54,589 bases of DNA. Source: an uncultured Collinsella sp. Its GTDB lineage: Bacteria > Actinomycetota > Coriobacteriia > Coriobacteriales > Coriobacteriaceae. This document shows positions 25,025 to 33,900 of the stretch, piece after piece. The position numbers and the translations under genes were made by a program. Position 1 is the first letter of the stretch; every line of letters begins with the position of its first letter. The notes below the pieces were generated by a model, which was not told where the DNA came from, did not search any database, and worked only from the letters and a program-made list of their open reading frames with translations. The stretch spans positions 1 to 54,589 of the forward strand of contig UQZI01000004.1 in NCBI GenBank assembly GCA_900545555.1, given 5' to 3'.

Positions 25025-25231
25025 CTATTGAGCCCCCCAGATACTATTTGCCTTGTTGCTATTTAGGTCAATATGAGTCGTCGAAGGCCTATTGCCATTG
25101 CTGGCGTCACTGAGACGAAGTGAAACTTGTTGCGAGTTGTCTTGGTTTCTTACGGCGACGTACGGACCATTAGCGTCCCAACCGATGAAGAATGACCCCG
25201 CGCCATTGACCACGGTTAATCGGGATACGGA
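25025..25231 (-). CDS. Silent tail-fibre C-terminal cassette 8
   Basis: After Ser-Val-Ser it reads 65 residues beginning RLTVVNGAGSFFIGWDANGP and ending NKANSIWGAQ. It shares a loose LRLSDAS-type motif with the LRLTDPS of cassette 1. Confidence 0.73.
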   Translation of the reverse strand, partial: SVSRLTVVNGAGSFFIGWDANGPYVAVRNQDNSQQVSLRLSDASNGNRPSTTHIDLNSNKANSIWGAQ

Positions 25232-25232
25232 A
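25222..25232 (-). repeat. Shufflon site S8
   Basis: TTCCGTATCCC on the minus strand, preceded by CAT. It opens cassette 8. Confidence 0.85.
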
Positions 25233-25234
25233 TG

Positions 25235-25516
25235 CTACGCAACACAGATTTTGACCGTTGTCGTGCTGAGAACCGTCACAGAGTTCCATGTTACGCTTTC
25301 TATTGCCACTGACGTTCCGCTCTCGTTCCACGTCACATTGCGCTGAGCACCGGCGAGAAGGGTAAACGATTTCTTAACCCCATTTACGAATAGCAGACTC
25401 GGATTTCCGTTGCCATCCATCAAGACGAGGGCACATGCTCGAACATTACGCTCGAACGAGATATTGATCGCATTGCTGGAGGTTTCGGTTAGGAACGTTG
25501 TGACTCGGGATACGGA
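25235..25516 (-). CDS. Silent tail-fibre C-terminal cassette 9
   Basis: After Ser-Val-Ser it reads 90 residues beginning RVTTFLTETSSNAINISFER, with LMDGNGNPSLLFVNGVKKSF in the middle. Its Thr/Val/Ser-rich, beta-like composition fits a receptor-binding tip. It lies directly downstream of the expressed cassette. Confidence 0.74.
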   Translation of the reverse strand, partial: SVSRVTTFLTETSSNAINISFERNVRACALVLMDGNGNPSLLFVNGVKKSFTLLAGAQRNVTWNESGTSVAIESVTWNSVTVLSTTTVKICVA

Positions 25517-25517
25517 A
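25507..25517 (-). repeat. Shufflon site S9
   Basis: TTCCGTATCCC on the minus strand, followed by CGAG as at S10. It opens cassette 9. Confidence 0.85.
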
Positions 25518-25519
25518 TG

Positions 25520-25858
25520 CTATTTAGTCCACAGTGTTTTGACATTGCCTACAGTCCCGTACTGCAATTTGATGCCTTCTGCTTTCGAGATGGTGACAAA
25601 AAGCGATTTACCGTCCTTTAAACAGAATTGCACTTGGATAGAGACGTACTCGTCCGATCCCCACGAGCCGCAGGTAGTGGAGACAACGTCTCCATAGAAG
25701 CTCGGCACTCGGGATACGGAATCCCCGAGCTTGTTGATTTGGGTGGCGCAGTCGTTGATGCCGCTCTCCATGCGGTTGAGTTCGGCGGCGGTGATGGGGG
25801 TGCCGCCCGAGGTCGCGTCCTTCCAGAGCTTCTTCACGAAGGTCACGAGGTTTGCCAT
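25520..25858 (-). CDS. Variable phage tail fibre/receptor-binding protein (expressed form)
   Basis: The start at 25858 follows GAAAGGA, and a start further upstream would run through the previous gene. Residues 1-45 are the constant part (MANLVTFVKKLWKDATSG, then ITAAELNRMESGI, a common tail-fibre N-terminal motif). Residues 46-49, Asp-Ser-Val-Ser, are encoded across site S10. The last 63 residues are cassette 10, beginning RVPSFYGDVVSTTCGSWG and ending KTLWTK. The gene follows the BppU-like baseplate gene after 14 bases, so it is probably the tip protein hung on that baseplate. Its C-terminus is expected to vary between cells through the downstream array. Confidence 0.87.
   Translation of the reverse strand: MANLVTFVKKLWKDATSGGTPITAAELNRMESGINDCATQINKLGDSVSRVPSFYGDVVSTTCGSWGSDEYVSIQVQFCLKDGKSLFVTISKAEGIKLQYGTVGNVKTLWTK
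25711..25721 (-). repeat. Shufflon site S10 (joined to the constant part)
   Basis: TTCCGTATCCC inside the tail gene. Here the flanks form an imperfect dyad, CTCGGG before and CCCGAG after the central ten bases, which is more symmetrical than at the other copies. Confidence 0.85.
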
Positions 25859-25872
25859 GATGATTCCTTTCT

Positions 25873-26667
25873 CTAGATGGTGAACGGCGTCCAAGCGCCT
25901 TTTTCGTCGGGGAACGTGCTTGAGGACGGGAATGTCGTGGCGCCGGGCCACAAAGCCGTGCCGGGGAGGTCGGCGTCCCAGCGGTTGAATGCCTCGATCC
26001 TCTTGGTACTCTCGTTGGTCTGCATCCACAGCATCCCGTCCACGCGCTTGTCGCGGGCGGGCTCCGCTGCCTGCATGTAGTAGGGCTTGGTCGCGGATGC
26101 CGCGGCGTTGGCCTGCTTGGCGGCGGCAGTGGCGGCACTGGCGGACCTGTTCGCCGCGTCGGCGTTAGCGTCTGCCGAAGCTGCGGACGAATCGGCCTTG
26201 CTCGCTGATGCGTTGGCGCGGTTAATGACCTGATTGAGGTTTGCGATCGTGTTGTAAAGCTCCTTGACCGCATCGCCGCTGGTCGTGCCGGATTCGAGAG
26301 AAACGAGGTTGCGCTCGACCGAAGCATGGAAGATGCGAGTGCAGACCACATCGGAGCCCTGCCAGAACTGGACGCACAGATGCGCTGAATCCGTCTTGAG
26401 CACGCTGCCGGGTGCCGCGCACTCCCAGGCGGCGGTCTCGTAACCGCTGACCGGGGTCATCGTCTTGTAGCCGCTGTTGCCGCACCCATCGGCATACGCC
26501 AGCTTTGCCGTGATGCCGGCGGCGGACGCGATCGCCTTGCCGTTGTCTGTCAGCTTGACCAGAATCGTACGTCCATTGGAATCGCCGCCGGAGAGCATCA
26601 CCGGCGGGATGTAATCGTTTGCCGTGTCGACATCGATTACAATGCGCCGGAAGTTGTCTAGAGCCAT
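25873..26667 (-). CDS. BppU-like upper baseplate protein
   Basis: The 264-residue protein opens with an N-terminal domain of the BppU family (IDVDTANDYIPPVMLSGGDS, then GRTILVKLTDNGKAI, and CVQFWQGSDVVCTRIFHASV). An Ala/Ser/Asp-rich helical neck follows at about 150-200. BppU links the baseplate core to receptor-binding proteins in Lactococcus phages, matching its position just before the variable tail fibre gene. A good ribosome site (AAGGGGG) precedes ATG 26667. Confidence 0.82.
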   Translation of the reverse strand: MALDNFRRIVIDVDTANDYIPPVMLSGGDSNGRTILVKLTDNGKAIASAAGITAKLAYADGCGNSGYKTMTPVSGYETAAWECAAPGSVLKTDSAHLCVQFWQGSDVVCTRIFHASVERNLVSLESGTTSGDAVKELYNTIANLNQVINRANASASKADSSAASADANADAANRSASAATAAAKQANAAASATKPYYMQAAEPARDKRVDGMLWMQTNESTKRIEAFNRWDADLPGTALWPGATTFPSSSTFPDEKGAWTPFTI

Positions 26668-26724
26668 CTTGACCCCCTTAGTTGCTTGCTGCGGTCAATA
26701 ATCTGGCAGTCGTACCCCAACCGA

Positions 26725-27105
26725 TTAGCCTTGGTCTCGCTCGAACATCCAGCTCAGCTGGAGCAGCTGAGCGCCACTGATGGCGTCAATCGCTTTCTCC
26801 TCGGGCAAGGTTAGAATCTCGACCTCGCACTCGATTTCGGCAAGCTCCTGATACTTCGCGGCGAACTCGGCGAACTTCTCCGATTTGGGGTCGACCACGT
26901 AGTCGTTGATATTGCCGTCATCGTCGTACTGTGCCTCCCCGTACTCCATGATCAGCCTGTTGCGCTGGGTGAAGAAGGGTTCAGCCACGTCGTGCAGCGT
27001 ACGGTAGTTTCGCGCCGCCGTGTAGCCCACGATGCCGACGTTATCCAGCACCCCGTTGTCGAGGGCTCGGCACATTGCCGCTATCTTCTCGTTAGTTAAC
27101 TTCAT
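26725..27105 (-). CDS. DUF1617-like phage protein
   Basis: The 126-residue protein begins MKLTNEKIAAMCRALDNG and is acidic and helical, with ILTLPEEKAIDAISGAQLLQ near the end. This matches the small DUF1617 phage family usually found among tail-tip genes. Function unknown. It overlaps the end of the gene at 27092. Confidence 0.7.
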   Translation of the reverse strand: MKLTNEKIAAMCRALDNGVLDNVGIVGYTAARNYRTLHDVAEPFFTQRNRLIMEYGEAQYDDDGNINDYVVDPKSEKFAEFAAKYQELAEIECEVEILTLPEEKAIDAISGAQLLQLSWMFERDQG

Positions 27106-27283
27106 CGGTATCTTCCTCCAGGCTTGCGGTACTTACTCCAAGGGCTTTCAGCAGCAGATTCACCTTGGAATCGATGCGCCTTACATCGCGCGCCAAAGTC
27201 GTGCTGGTCTCCTGGACTTCGGCGGGCTCGCCGGCCCCCGCCGTGGGGACACCGGTTTCCATTACGTACTTCACGTCTTCCAT
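27092..27283 (-). CDS. Small phage tail-region protein (63 aa)
   Basis: It is a soluble, acidic protein with a short helical segment (LARDVRRIDSKVNLLLKALG). A good ribosome site (GAAGGGATCG) precedes ATG 27283, and its end overlaps the next gene by 14 bases. I do not recognise the family. Confidence 0.65.
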   Translation of the reverse strand: MEDVKYVMETGVPTAGAGEPAEVQETSTTLARDVRRIDSKVNLLLKALGVSTASLEEDTDEVN

Positions 27284-27301
27284 TACGATCCCTTCTCTTA
27301 T

Positions 27302-30187
27302 TTACGAAAAGCTGCCACTCGGCCAGGTGAAATCTGTCAGCAGCCCGCCCTCGAATTTCATGTTGCAACCGTTTGAGTAGGTAAAGCTTCCATCAGAGTT
27401 TGCATTTGTGATTACGCAAAGCCGCAAGGTGCGTGTTATTCCGTTGCCGATGTTCTTGATCGACCAGTTGCGCATATCCAGATCGCATCCGGCGTTGAGC
27501 GCATAGGCGGTAAACCCGATGTTTGGCTTGTTCGCATACGTCAGCTTCATTGAGTAATACGGATCGTCTGCATTCTTCTTCGCAGACCAAGACATGTAGC
27601 CACCGGACTCTTTCAGGTTGAAGTTGAGTCCGTGTGCGCTTGGATGGTCGACGAGATAGTTGCTGCCGATGAAGCCGATGTCTTTGCCGTCAAAGATGAA
27701 ATGAGGCCCGTCATCCTGAAGCGACAGCCTGTTGTTGGAGATGTCGTACCTGTCGATTGTGAAGCCGCCGATGGTGCCGCGCGTCGTCTTGAGATAACCG
27801 GTCTTGAGGTTCCAGCTGTTCGTGTTGGTCACGTCTGCGATGATTCCAGCGGCAAGGTAGCTGGCGTTCATGTACAGCTTGTTGTTGTGCATGTAGATGC
27901 CCTGCTCGGAACCGTTGTTGGTCAGGCGGTTGAAAATCTTGAGCTGATTCAGGTCATCGTCGTAGTTGTCGAGCAGACCCTGCGCCATCGATTTGGCGTC
28001 CTGCTGCTCGATGGCGTGCTGCGCCTGATGAGCTGCGGCGATATATGTGTTGACGTTGTTCGAATGCGTGTTGTAGCAGGACTTGTAGGTAGCCATGGCG
28101 CCGTCCAGCGCCTCTTTCGTGGTGCACTTGAGCACATCCGAGATGGCGGTGTTGAGCGATCCGTATGAGCCGCCTGTGCCGAAAGCAGAATTGAACGATG
28201 GGCCTAGGACATTGCCGAGGAATTGTTGATTCAACGACTTGTTGGACTTCAGGCTGTTGAACTGTGTGGTCAGCTCGTCCTTCTCCTTATCGATGGTCTG
28301 CTGGATCTTCTTGATCGCGGCCTTCTCAGCTTCGGTGACCACGCCGTCTGTGGCGAGGTCGTTGACCGTGGTGTCGAGGTCGCTAAGGGACTTATTAAGA
28401 TCGTACGCGCTCTGATTCGCCTTGTTCAGTGCGGCAACGAGGACAGGCGTGGAATGGCTGACCGAGCCGTCACCGTAGGTAACACGGTCCATCTCCCAGA
28501 TGAAATAGCCGTTCGACCATTGCGGTATGTCCCCAGACCATCCAAGCTCTGGGTTCTGCGCATTAATCGGCGGCACGCTGTCCGATTGATTTCTAGCGTA
28601 GAGCTTCACCGTGGACTTGACCACGGTGTCGGTCGTGGCGATGTCCTTGTCATCGAGCGTCGCGCCGGGGCCGAGGTGAACCTCGCTGGCATCGAGGTTC
28701 CAGTAGTTCTTGCTATTCTTGTCCTGAATGGTGCCGGCCTTGATCAAGTTGGCGCTGATAGTGCCGGAGACGATTGCATCGGCCACCAAGCCATGGCCGT
28801 TGCCGAGCGTGCGGAAGTTCCACGTGCCGTCGGAATTCTTGCCGTCGGCGATGCGGAAATAGCCGCCGCCGATCTGGATGCACATGGTCGGATTATCGTT
28901 CTCGGGCTTGTCATAGACGAACAGCCCCTTGCCGGGCTTGATGTAGGTGTAGCCGCCGGTCTCGTTCATCACCTTGTTCAGGCCGTCGATAAGGCCGTCA
29001 AGATAGGCGCTGCCGAGCGTGGCGGCGCTGTCCCAGCTGCCGGCACTGCTGGTCAGGCGGTCGATTGTCTGCTGCACGCGATCTGAGCGCTTGACGATGC
29101 CCTCGATGACGTTGCCGACCTTCACGGTGGACGGAGAGCCGTCACCGAGCAGGTCCTCAACGATTTCCAAAACGCGACCGCTCAGGCGCAGCGGCTTGGG
29201 GAATGTCGTGTCGACCATCTGGAGGTTGTCGCCGAGGTCGCACGCGTTGGCATCGAATCCCGCGCGACCGAGGGCCTCGACCGCGCCCTCGTAGCTCACG
29301 ATTGGCTTCGAGCGCTCGGCGAGAGCCGCCCTGCCCTCGGCGAGAAGCGTCGCCTTGTCCTCGCAGTCTCCGTCCTCGAAGATGCCCTCGGTGTGCACGA
29401 GCGACCCATCTGGGCCTGGCACGCCCCAGACCTCGAGCAGTGAATCATCCTGGATGTACTCCTTGCCGCCGTTGATGTCGGCGAATGTGATCTTGCGCGA
29501 GTAGCCGCCCGTCTCGTTGCCGTCGGCGTCCGTTGTCTGCACGCCCTTGCCGTAGCAGTACAGGCGCGTCACCACGTCATCTGCGGACAGCACTCGGTCG
29601 ATGCCGGACAGCCCGCTGCCGTAATCGAGGCGCAGCGCGGTGTTGGCGCGGCCTAGGCGCCTGACCAGACGAACCGAGCGCTTGGCGATGGAGTTGCCGC
29701 CAGCTGAAAGCTGGATTACCGGCTCGACCTCCATCTTATAGGCATTGGCGATGTCATTGACGGAAGCGAGCGATGATTGATGGTAGACACTGTATTCGCC
29801 GCGGCCCTCGTCGCACTGGCCTACCGACCATCTGGTGCCTTCCAGTGCTTTAGCGAGCGCCTGTGCTGGCGTGTCGTTGGAGCCGCGGCGTAGCGTCGAC
29901 ATGAAGTGTCGCGATAGCTCCTGCATGGAGCCGTAGCAGTTGACGGTGCAGATAGGCACGCTCTTCGCCCTCGACTCGCGCGAGGACATGACGATCCACT
30001 CGCACGTGCGCCCCATGGAATCACAGAATACGATGCGGTCGTACTTATCGACGCTGTTGTCCAGCAGGACGAGCTCGACCTTGTCCACGCCACACTGGTC
30101 GACATTGCGCGTGCGCGTTGCCTGCATCGGCGTGAGCTCGCCGAGGTATGCACCGAAGCGGCTGAAATGGATGAATCTCTTTGACAT
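27302..30187 (-). CDS. Tail endopeptidase-like/tail spike protein (Tal)
   Basis: The 961-residue protein follows Dit, where Tal proteins sit. The N-terminal third (about 1-370) resembles the prophage endopeptidase tail hub (VLLDNSVDKYDRIVFCDSMG, ALAKALEGTRWSVG). A glycine-rich linker and a region with AGTIQDKNSKNYWNLDASEV at about 500 follow. A coiled-coil helix bundle comes next (about 600-730), then a beta-rich C-terminus with GIIADVTNTNSWNLKTGYL and GGFTIDRYDIS, the repeat type seen in siphovirus tail spikes. Start has AGGAG upstream. Confidence 0.87.
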   Translation of the reverse strand: MSKRFIHFSRFGAYLGELTPMQATRTRNVDQCGVDKVELVLLDNSVDKYDRIVFCDSMGRTCEWIVMSSRESRAKSVPICTVNCYGSMQELSRHFMSTLRRGSNDTPAQALAKALEGTRWSVGQCDEGRGEYSVYHQSSLASVNDIANAYKMEVEPVIQLSAGGNSIAKRSVRLVRRLGRANTALRLDYGSGLSGIDRVLSADDVVTRLYCYGKGVQTTDADGNETGGYSRKITFADINGGKEYIQDDSLLEVWGVPGPDGSLVHTEGIFEDGDCEDKATLLAEGRAALAERSKPIVSYEGAVEALGRAGFDANACDLGDNLQMVDTTFPKPLRLSGRVLEIVEDLLGDGSPSTVKVGNVIEGIVKRSDRVQQTIDRLTSSAGSWDSAATLGSAYLDGLIDGLNKVMNETGGYTYIKPGKGLFVYDKPENDNPTMCIQIGGGYFRIADGKNSDGTWNFRTLGNGHGLVADAIVSGTISANLIKAGTIQDKNSKNYWNLDASEVHLGPGATLDDKDIATTDTVVKSTVKLYARNQSDSVPPINAQNPELGWSGDIPQWSNGYFIWEMDRVTYGDGSVSHSTPVLVAALNKANQSAYDLNKSLSDLDTTVNDLATDGVVTEAEKAAIKKIQQTIDKEKDELTTQFNSLKSNKSLNQQFLGNVLGPSFNSAFGTGGSYGSLNTAISDVLKCTTKEALDGAMATYKSCYNTHSNNVNTYIAAAHQAQHAIEQQDAKSMAQGLLDNYDDDLNQLKIFNRLTNNGSEQGIYMHNNKLYMNASYLAAGIIADVTNTNSWNLKTGYLKTTRGTIGGFTIDRYDISNNRLSLQDDGPHFIFDGKDIGFIGSNYLVDHPSAHGLNFNLKESGGYMSWSAKKNADDPYYSMKLTYANKPNIGFTAYALNAGCDLDMRNWSIKNIGNGITRTLRLCVITNANSDGSFTYSNGCNMKFEGGLLTDFTWPSGSFS

Positions 30188-30198
30188 CTGACCGTCTC

Positions 30199-30993
30199 CT
30201 AGGGGATGAGCCAGAGCGGCTCAAAGGATGTCGTGATGCTGCTTGCACCGACCACTGTGATGGTCGAGTCCCCTACTGGCAGGTCGAAGAAATCAGATGT
30301 GAGCGTCGGGCAGGTCAAGACGTCATTGATGTACACGCCGCGCGATTTGGTCGGCGATGTCTCGATGGTGGCGATGGCACCGGCGGCAAAGTTCCTCTCG
30401 GCATCGACCTCGATGAACACGCCGTCCGCGCGGGAGATCTTCAGCTTCTTCTCGGTTTTGAGCTTAACGGTGAACGTCGGGAACACCCGGCAATTGCCGC
30501 TCACGGTCAATTTCGTACCGCTCACCGCCGTTTTCCTGCCGTACAGCATGGGCATGGCGCTCATCGTCAGGTCGATTTCGCAGTAGGCGAACACGCCGCC
30601 CTGCCAGACCTCGCCGGGGCTGGACGATTCGAGCCTGCCGACGAAATCGCCGGGGAGCGCGCGCCACGTGATGCGAGCGTCGCGGCCCATGATGGAGCCG
30701 AGCGCGACCTTGGACTTGACCGCCTCCTGCCACGTGCCGACCGTGCGCAGGTGGAGCGTCACCGTGCGCCTGCCGGCATAGGCGAGACCGCTGCCGTCCG
30801 TCAGCGAAAGGTCACGGGAGCCATGGGCCCCGGTGACGGTCGTGTAGGACGTGTCGAACGAGACGGCATCGACCTCTGGCGCAGAGGTCAGATACCACCC
30901 CATGTCGCCGAGCCTGACGCCGTTCACGGTGACCGTGCCGTCATCGACGAACATCCTATTGCGCGAGTAGATACCTAGCCTAGAATCAGCCAT
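30199..30993 (-). CDS. Distal tail protein (Dit-like)
   Basis: The 264-residue protein lies between tape measure and Tal, the usual Dit position, and forms the ring joining tail tube to tip. It has VTVNGVRLGDMGWYLTSAPE and GRRTVTLHLRTVGTWQEAVK in the N-terminal domain, and a galectin-like second half with SISF-type beta strands. A strong site (GGAGGTCTAA) precedes ATG 30993, two bases after the tape measure stop. Confidence 0.82.
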   Translation of the reverse strand: MADSRLGIYSRNRMFVDDGTVTVNGVRLGDMGWYLTSAPEVDAVSFDTSYTTVTGAHGSRDLSLTDGSGLAYAGRRTVTLHLRTVGTWQEAVKSKVALGSIMGRDARITWRALPGDFVGRLESSSPGEVWQGGVFAYCEIDLTMSAMPMLYGRKTAVSGTKLTVSGNCRVFPTFTVKLKTEKKLKISRADGVFIEVDAERNFAAGAIATIETSPTKSRGVYINDVLTCPTLTSDFFDLPVGDSTITVVGASSITTSFEPLWLIP

Positions 30994-33900
30994 TTAGACC
31001 TCCATTGCGTCGCGCTTGCCCAGCTCAGAGTCGATACAAGGCGCGAGCAGCATGGCGAGCGTCTTGAGGTCGACATCGAGCTTGAGCGCGCCGATCTTGC
31101 TGAGTGCCGTGACGATTGCGAGCACGATGTCGTCCACAGACAGACCGCCAGCGCCACCAGATGCCCCCTGAGCGCCGTTTGCGGACGCACCGAGCGACAT
31201 ACCGCTAGCAACGTCCATGGCGACGGACGCGCCGCTCACGCGGTCGACGAGGGCGTCGGTCATCCTGTCGACATCGGAGAGCAGCGCCGGGGTGTTCCGC
31301 TTGATACCGACGCCGATGCCGGACGGGATGAACTTACCGACCTTGTCGCGGAAGACGCGCGACGGCGAGTGGATGCCGAGCGCGCTCATCGCCTCGTCGA
31401 CCAAGCCCGAGAGCGCATTCCTAATGTTGTTGTACAGGCCGCCGATGGCACCCGAGATGCCGTTCCAGAGACCGGCTATGATCTGGCTGCCGGCATTCCA
31501 AAGCCACGTCCCGGCACCCGAGACTGCAGCCATCGCGGCGTTGTAAATTCCGCTCAGGATGCCGCCGAGTGCACCGACGGCTCCGCTGGCGATCTGCTTG
31601 CAGCCCTCCCAGGCCTGGGACCAATCGCCGGAAATCAACCCGGCAACCAAATTGACGACACCCTGCACGATCTGTGCAATCGAGCAAATCACCTGGTTGA
31701 CGGACGCGACGATTCCGGAGATGAACGGGGCCATCGCCGCAAAGGCAGGCTCAAGAGTGCTCACCAAAAACTGGACGACCTGCCCGATTACGTAGCCTGC
31801 GACGGACATAAACTGGTTGAGTGCGCCGCCGACCACCTCAAGCGCATCGCCGATGATATCCATGACGGTCTCAAAGGTCGAGCCGAGCTGGTCGAGCCAC
31901 GGGCTGCACTTGGTCAGCAGGTCGGAGATGCCCTGGATGACCGCCGTGATGACGGGCAGCAGCAGCGACTCGATTCCCGCGACCAGCTGGCCGACGAACG
32001 ACAGGACGCTGCCGGCCAAAATGATCAGGCCGTCAAGCAGGCTGGTCAGCGGCGGCAGGATTACCGTCAGGATGTTGGTCAGCGGCTCGATGAGCTGGGA
32101 GATGCAGTCGAGCAGCGGCTGTAGGATTTCGGCGGCGACCGGAGCCAGCTGAGCCACCACATTGCCGATAGTAGTGAAGATCTGGCTCATGCACTCGATA
32201 AGTACCGGGAAGACTTCCGATGCGGCCTGCATCAGCCTGTCGAAGATTTCCTGAAGGACAGGGGCCAAAGTGCCGAAGGCATCCATGAGCGCCGTGCCGA
32301 CGGTACCGGCTACCTGTCCCAAGGTCTCCTGAAGCTGGGGGCTGATTGCGACCAGTCCCGTGATGAGCGACAGGATTATTCCGAGAGGACCGCCGAGGAC
32401 GCCAACGGCCTTGGCGAGCAGTGTGGACTCGCCGCACATTCCGGACAGCGCGGTGCCGACAAACGGGATGTTCTTGACGAGGTCGCCGATGACGCCGAGA
32501 AGACCCGTGCCGCCGACAGCGGCGACGAGGGAACCGACGATAGGGATTGCTGCCATGATGCCGTTGGAGAAGCCAGAGAAACCGTCTCCGTTGAGAACGG
32601 CGGTTATCTTCTCGAAAGCGCCAACGATCATCGGCGCGATGGTGTTGGAGACGAGGTCTCCCCACTGCTCGAAGACGGGGGTCAGCTTCGTGGTCACGGC
32701 ATCCACCAGGGGGATGGCGGCGTTGAAGATGTCGCGCAGGCCGTTCAGGACGGGGGTCATGGCCTTCTCGCCGAGACGGCTCAAAGCTGCCTTGACGTTG
32801 GCCATCGCGCCCTTGAAGGTGCCGCCCGCGGACTGCGCCGCGCCGCCGAGGTTCTCCTGCATGGCGGCTGCGAAGTTCTCGAAGTCGACCTTGCCGGAGG
32901 AGACCATCTTCTGGGCCTCCTCGGCAGTGATGCCGTAGTGCTTCGCCAGGAACTGCAGGATCGGGATGCCTGAGTCGAGGATCTGGTTGACCTGCTCGCC
33001 CTGAAGCTTGTTGGATGCCGCCACCTTGGAGAAGATGGAACCCATCTCCGTGAAGTCTCGGCCTGAGATTTGCGCGGAATCGCCGACCGTCTTGAGGACG
33101 CTCGTGAGCTGGTCGCCCTGCTTCACGCCGGATGCCACGAGCTGCGACGCCGTGGTGGCGGCGTCGCCCAGGCCGAATGCCGTGCCCTTGACCGATGCGA
33201 GGGCGTTGTTCATGATCTCGTCGATGCTGTCGGCGTCGTGGACGAGGCCCTTGAGCTTCGCGCGAGCGTCCTCGATGCTGAGGGCGCGGCTGAAGCCGCC
33301 GGTGACGGCCATCTTGCCGAGCGCCACGGTCGCGCCCGCTGCGACTCCCACGATTGCCGTGGAGACGCCCTTGAATGCGCTGGCGGCGGCGGAGCCGATG
33401 TTGCCGAGCGCGGACAAGCCGGATGAGATTGCGCTCTTCGCGCCCTCGATGCCCGTTTTGGCGAAATCCGGCAGCCTGTCGAAGACGGACTTCGCCGCCG
33501 TCTCGACATTTGAGAACCACGTGTGCGCGGTCGAGCACGCGTTTTTAATCGGCTGCGGAAGCCTTGACGCGATATTGCCGACGACCGTCTGCACCTTGCT
33601 TCCGGCGCGTGACAGGCCGTCCGAGATGGAGTTCCCGATCTCGGCTGCGGCAATCTGCATCTTGCTCTTGGCACTGCTGGCGAACTCGCCGATGGACGCC
33701 TTTATCTCGGTGAGACCGGTTGTCGCCTTTGCCGCGATCGGCCCCCACATGTCGATGCCGGATGCGGCGCGGACGAGGGAACCCAGGGCGCCCGCCATAC
33801 CGGAAGCGGAGTTCTTACCTGCGTCCAGCGACTTGGCGCCGGCAAGGAAGTTCTTGGCGGCGCGAGCGAAGGAGTTGGACGATTGGTCCGCATATTGGGC

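Larger units (their letters stand above)
23149..25721. other. Shufflon-like array of ten alternative tail-fibre C-termini
   Basis: Ten copies of TTCCGTATCCC each begin a C-terminal coding cassette. In every one the reading frame is NNT-TCC-GTA-TCC, giving Ser-Val-Ser. Eight cassettes lie on the minus strand in line with the tail gene, and two (nearest the recombinase) lie on the plus strand. Only the cassette at 25520-25711 is joined to a start codon. The array is visibly richer in A+T than the surrounding phage genes. Variable parts run from 57 to 97 residues and differ almost completely from one another. Inversion between the tail-gene site and either opposed site would bring new ends into expression. 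Confidence 0.88.

Noticed and set aside
23149..25721. Diversity-generating retroelement or CRISPR array as explanation for the repeats
   Set aside because: There is no reverse transcriptase or template/variable repeat pair. The units are 186-308 bp coding cassettes with only an 11-bp shared word, so neither system fits.
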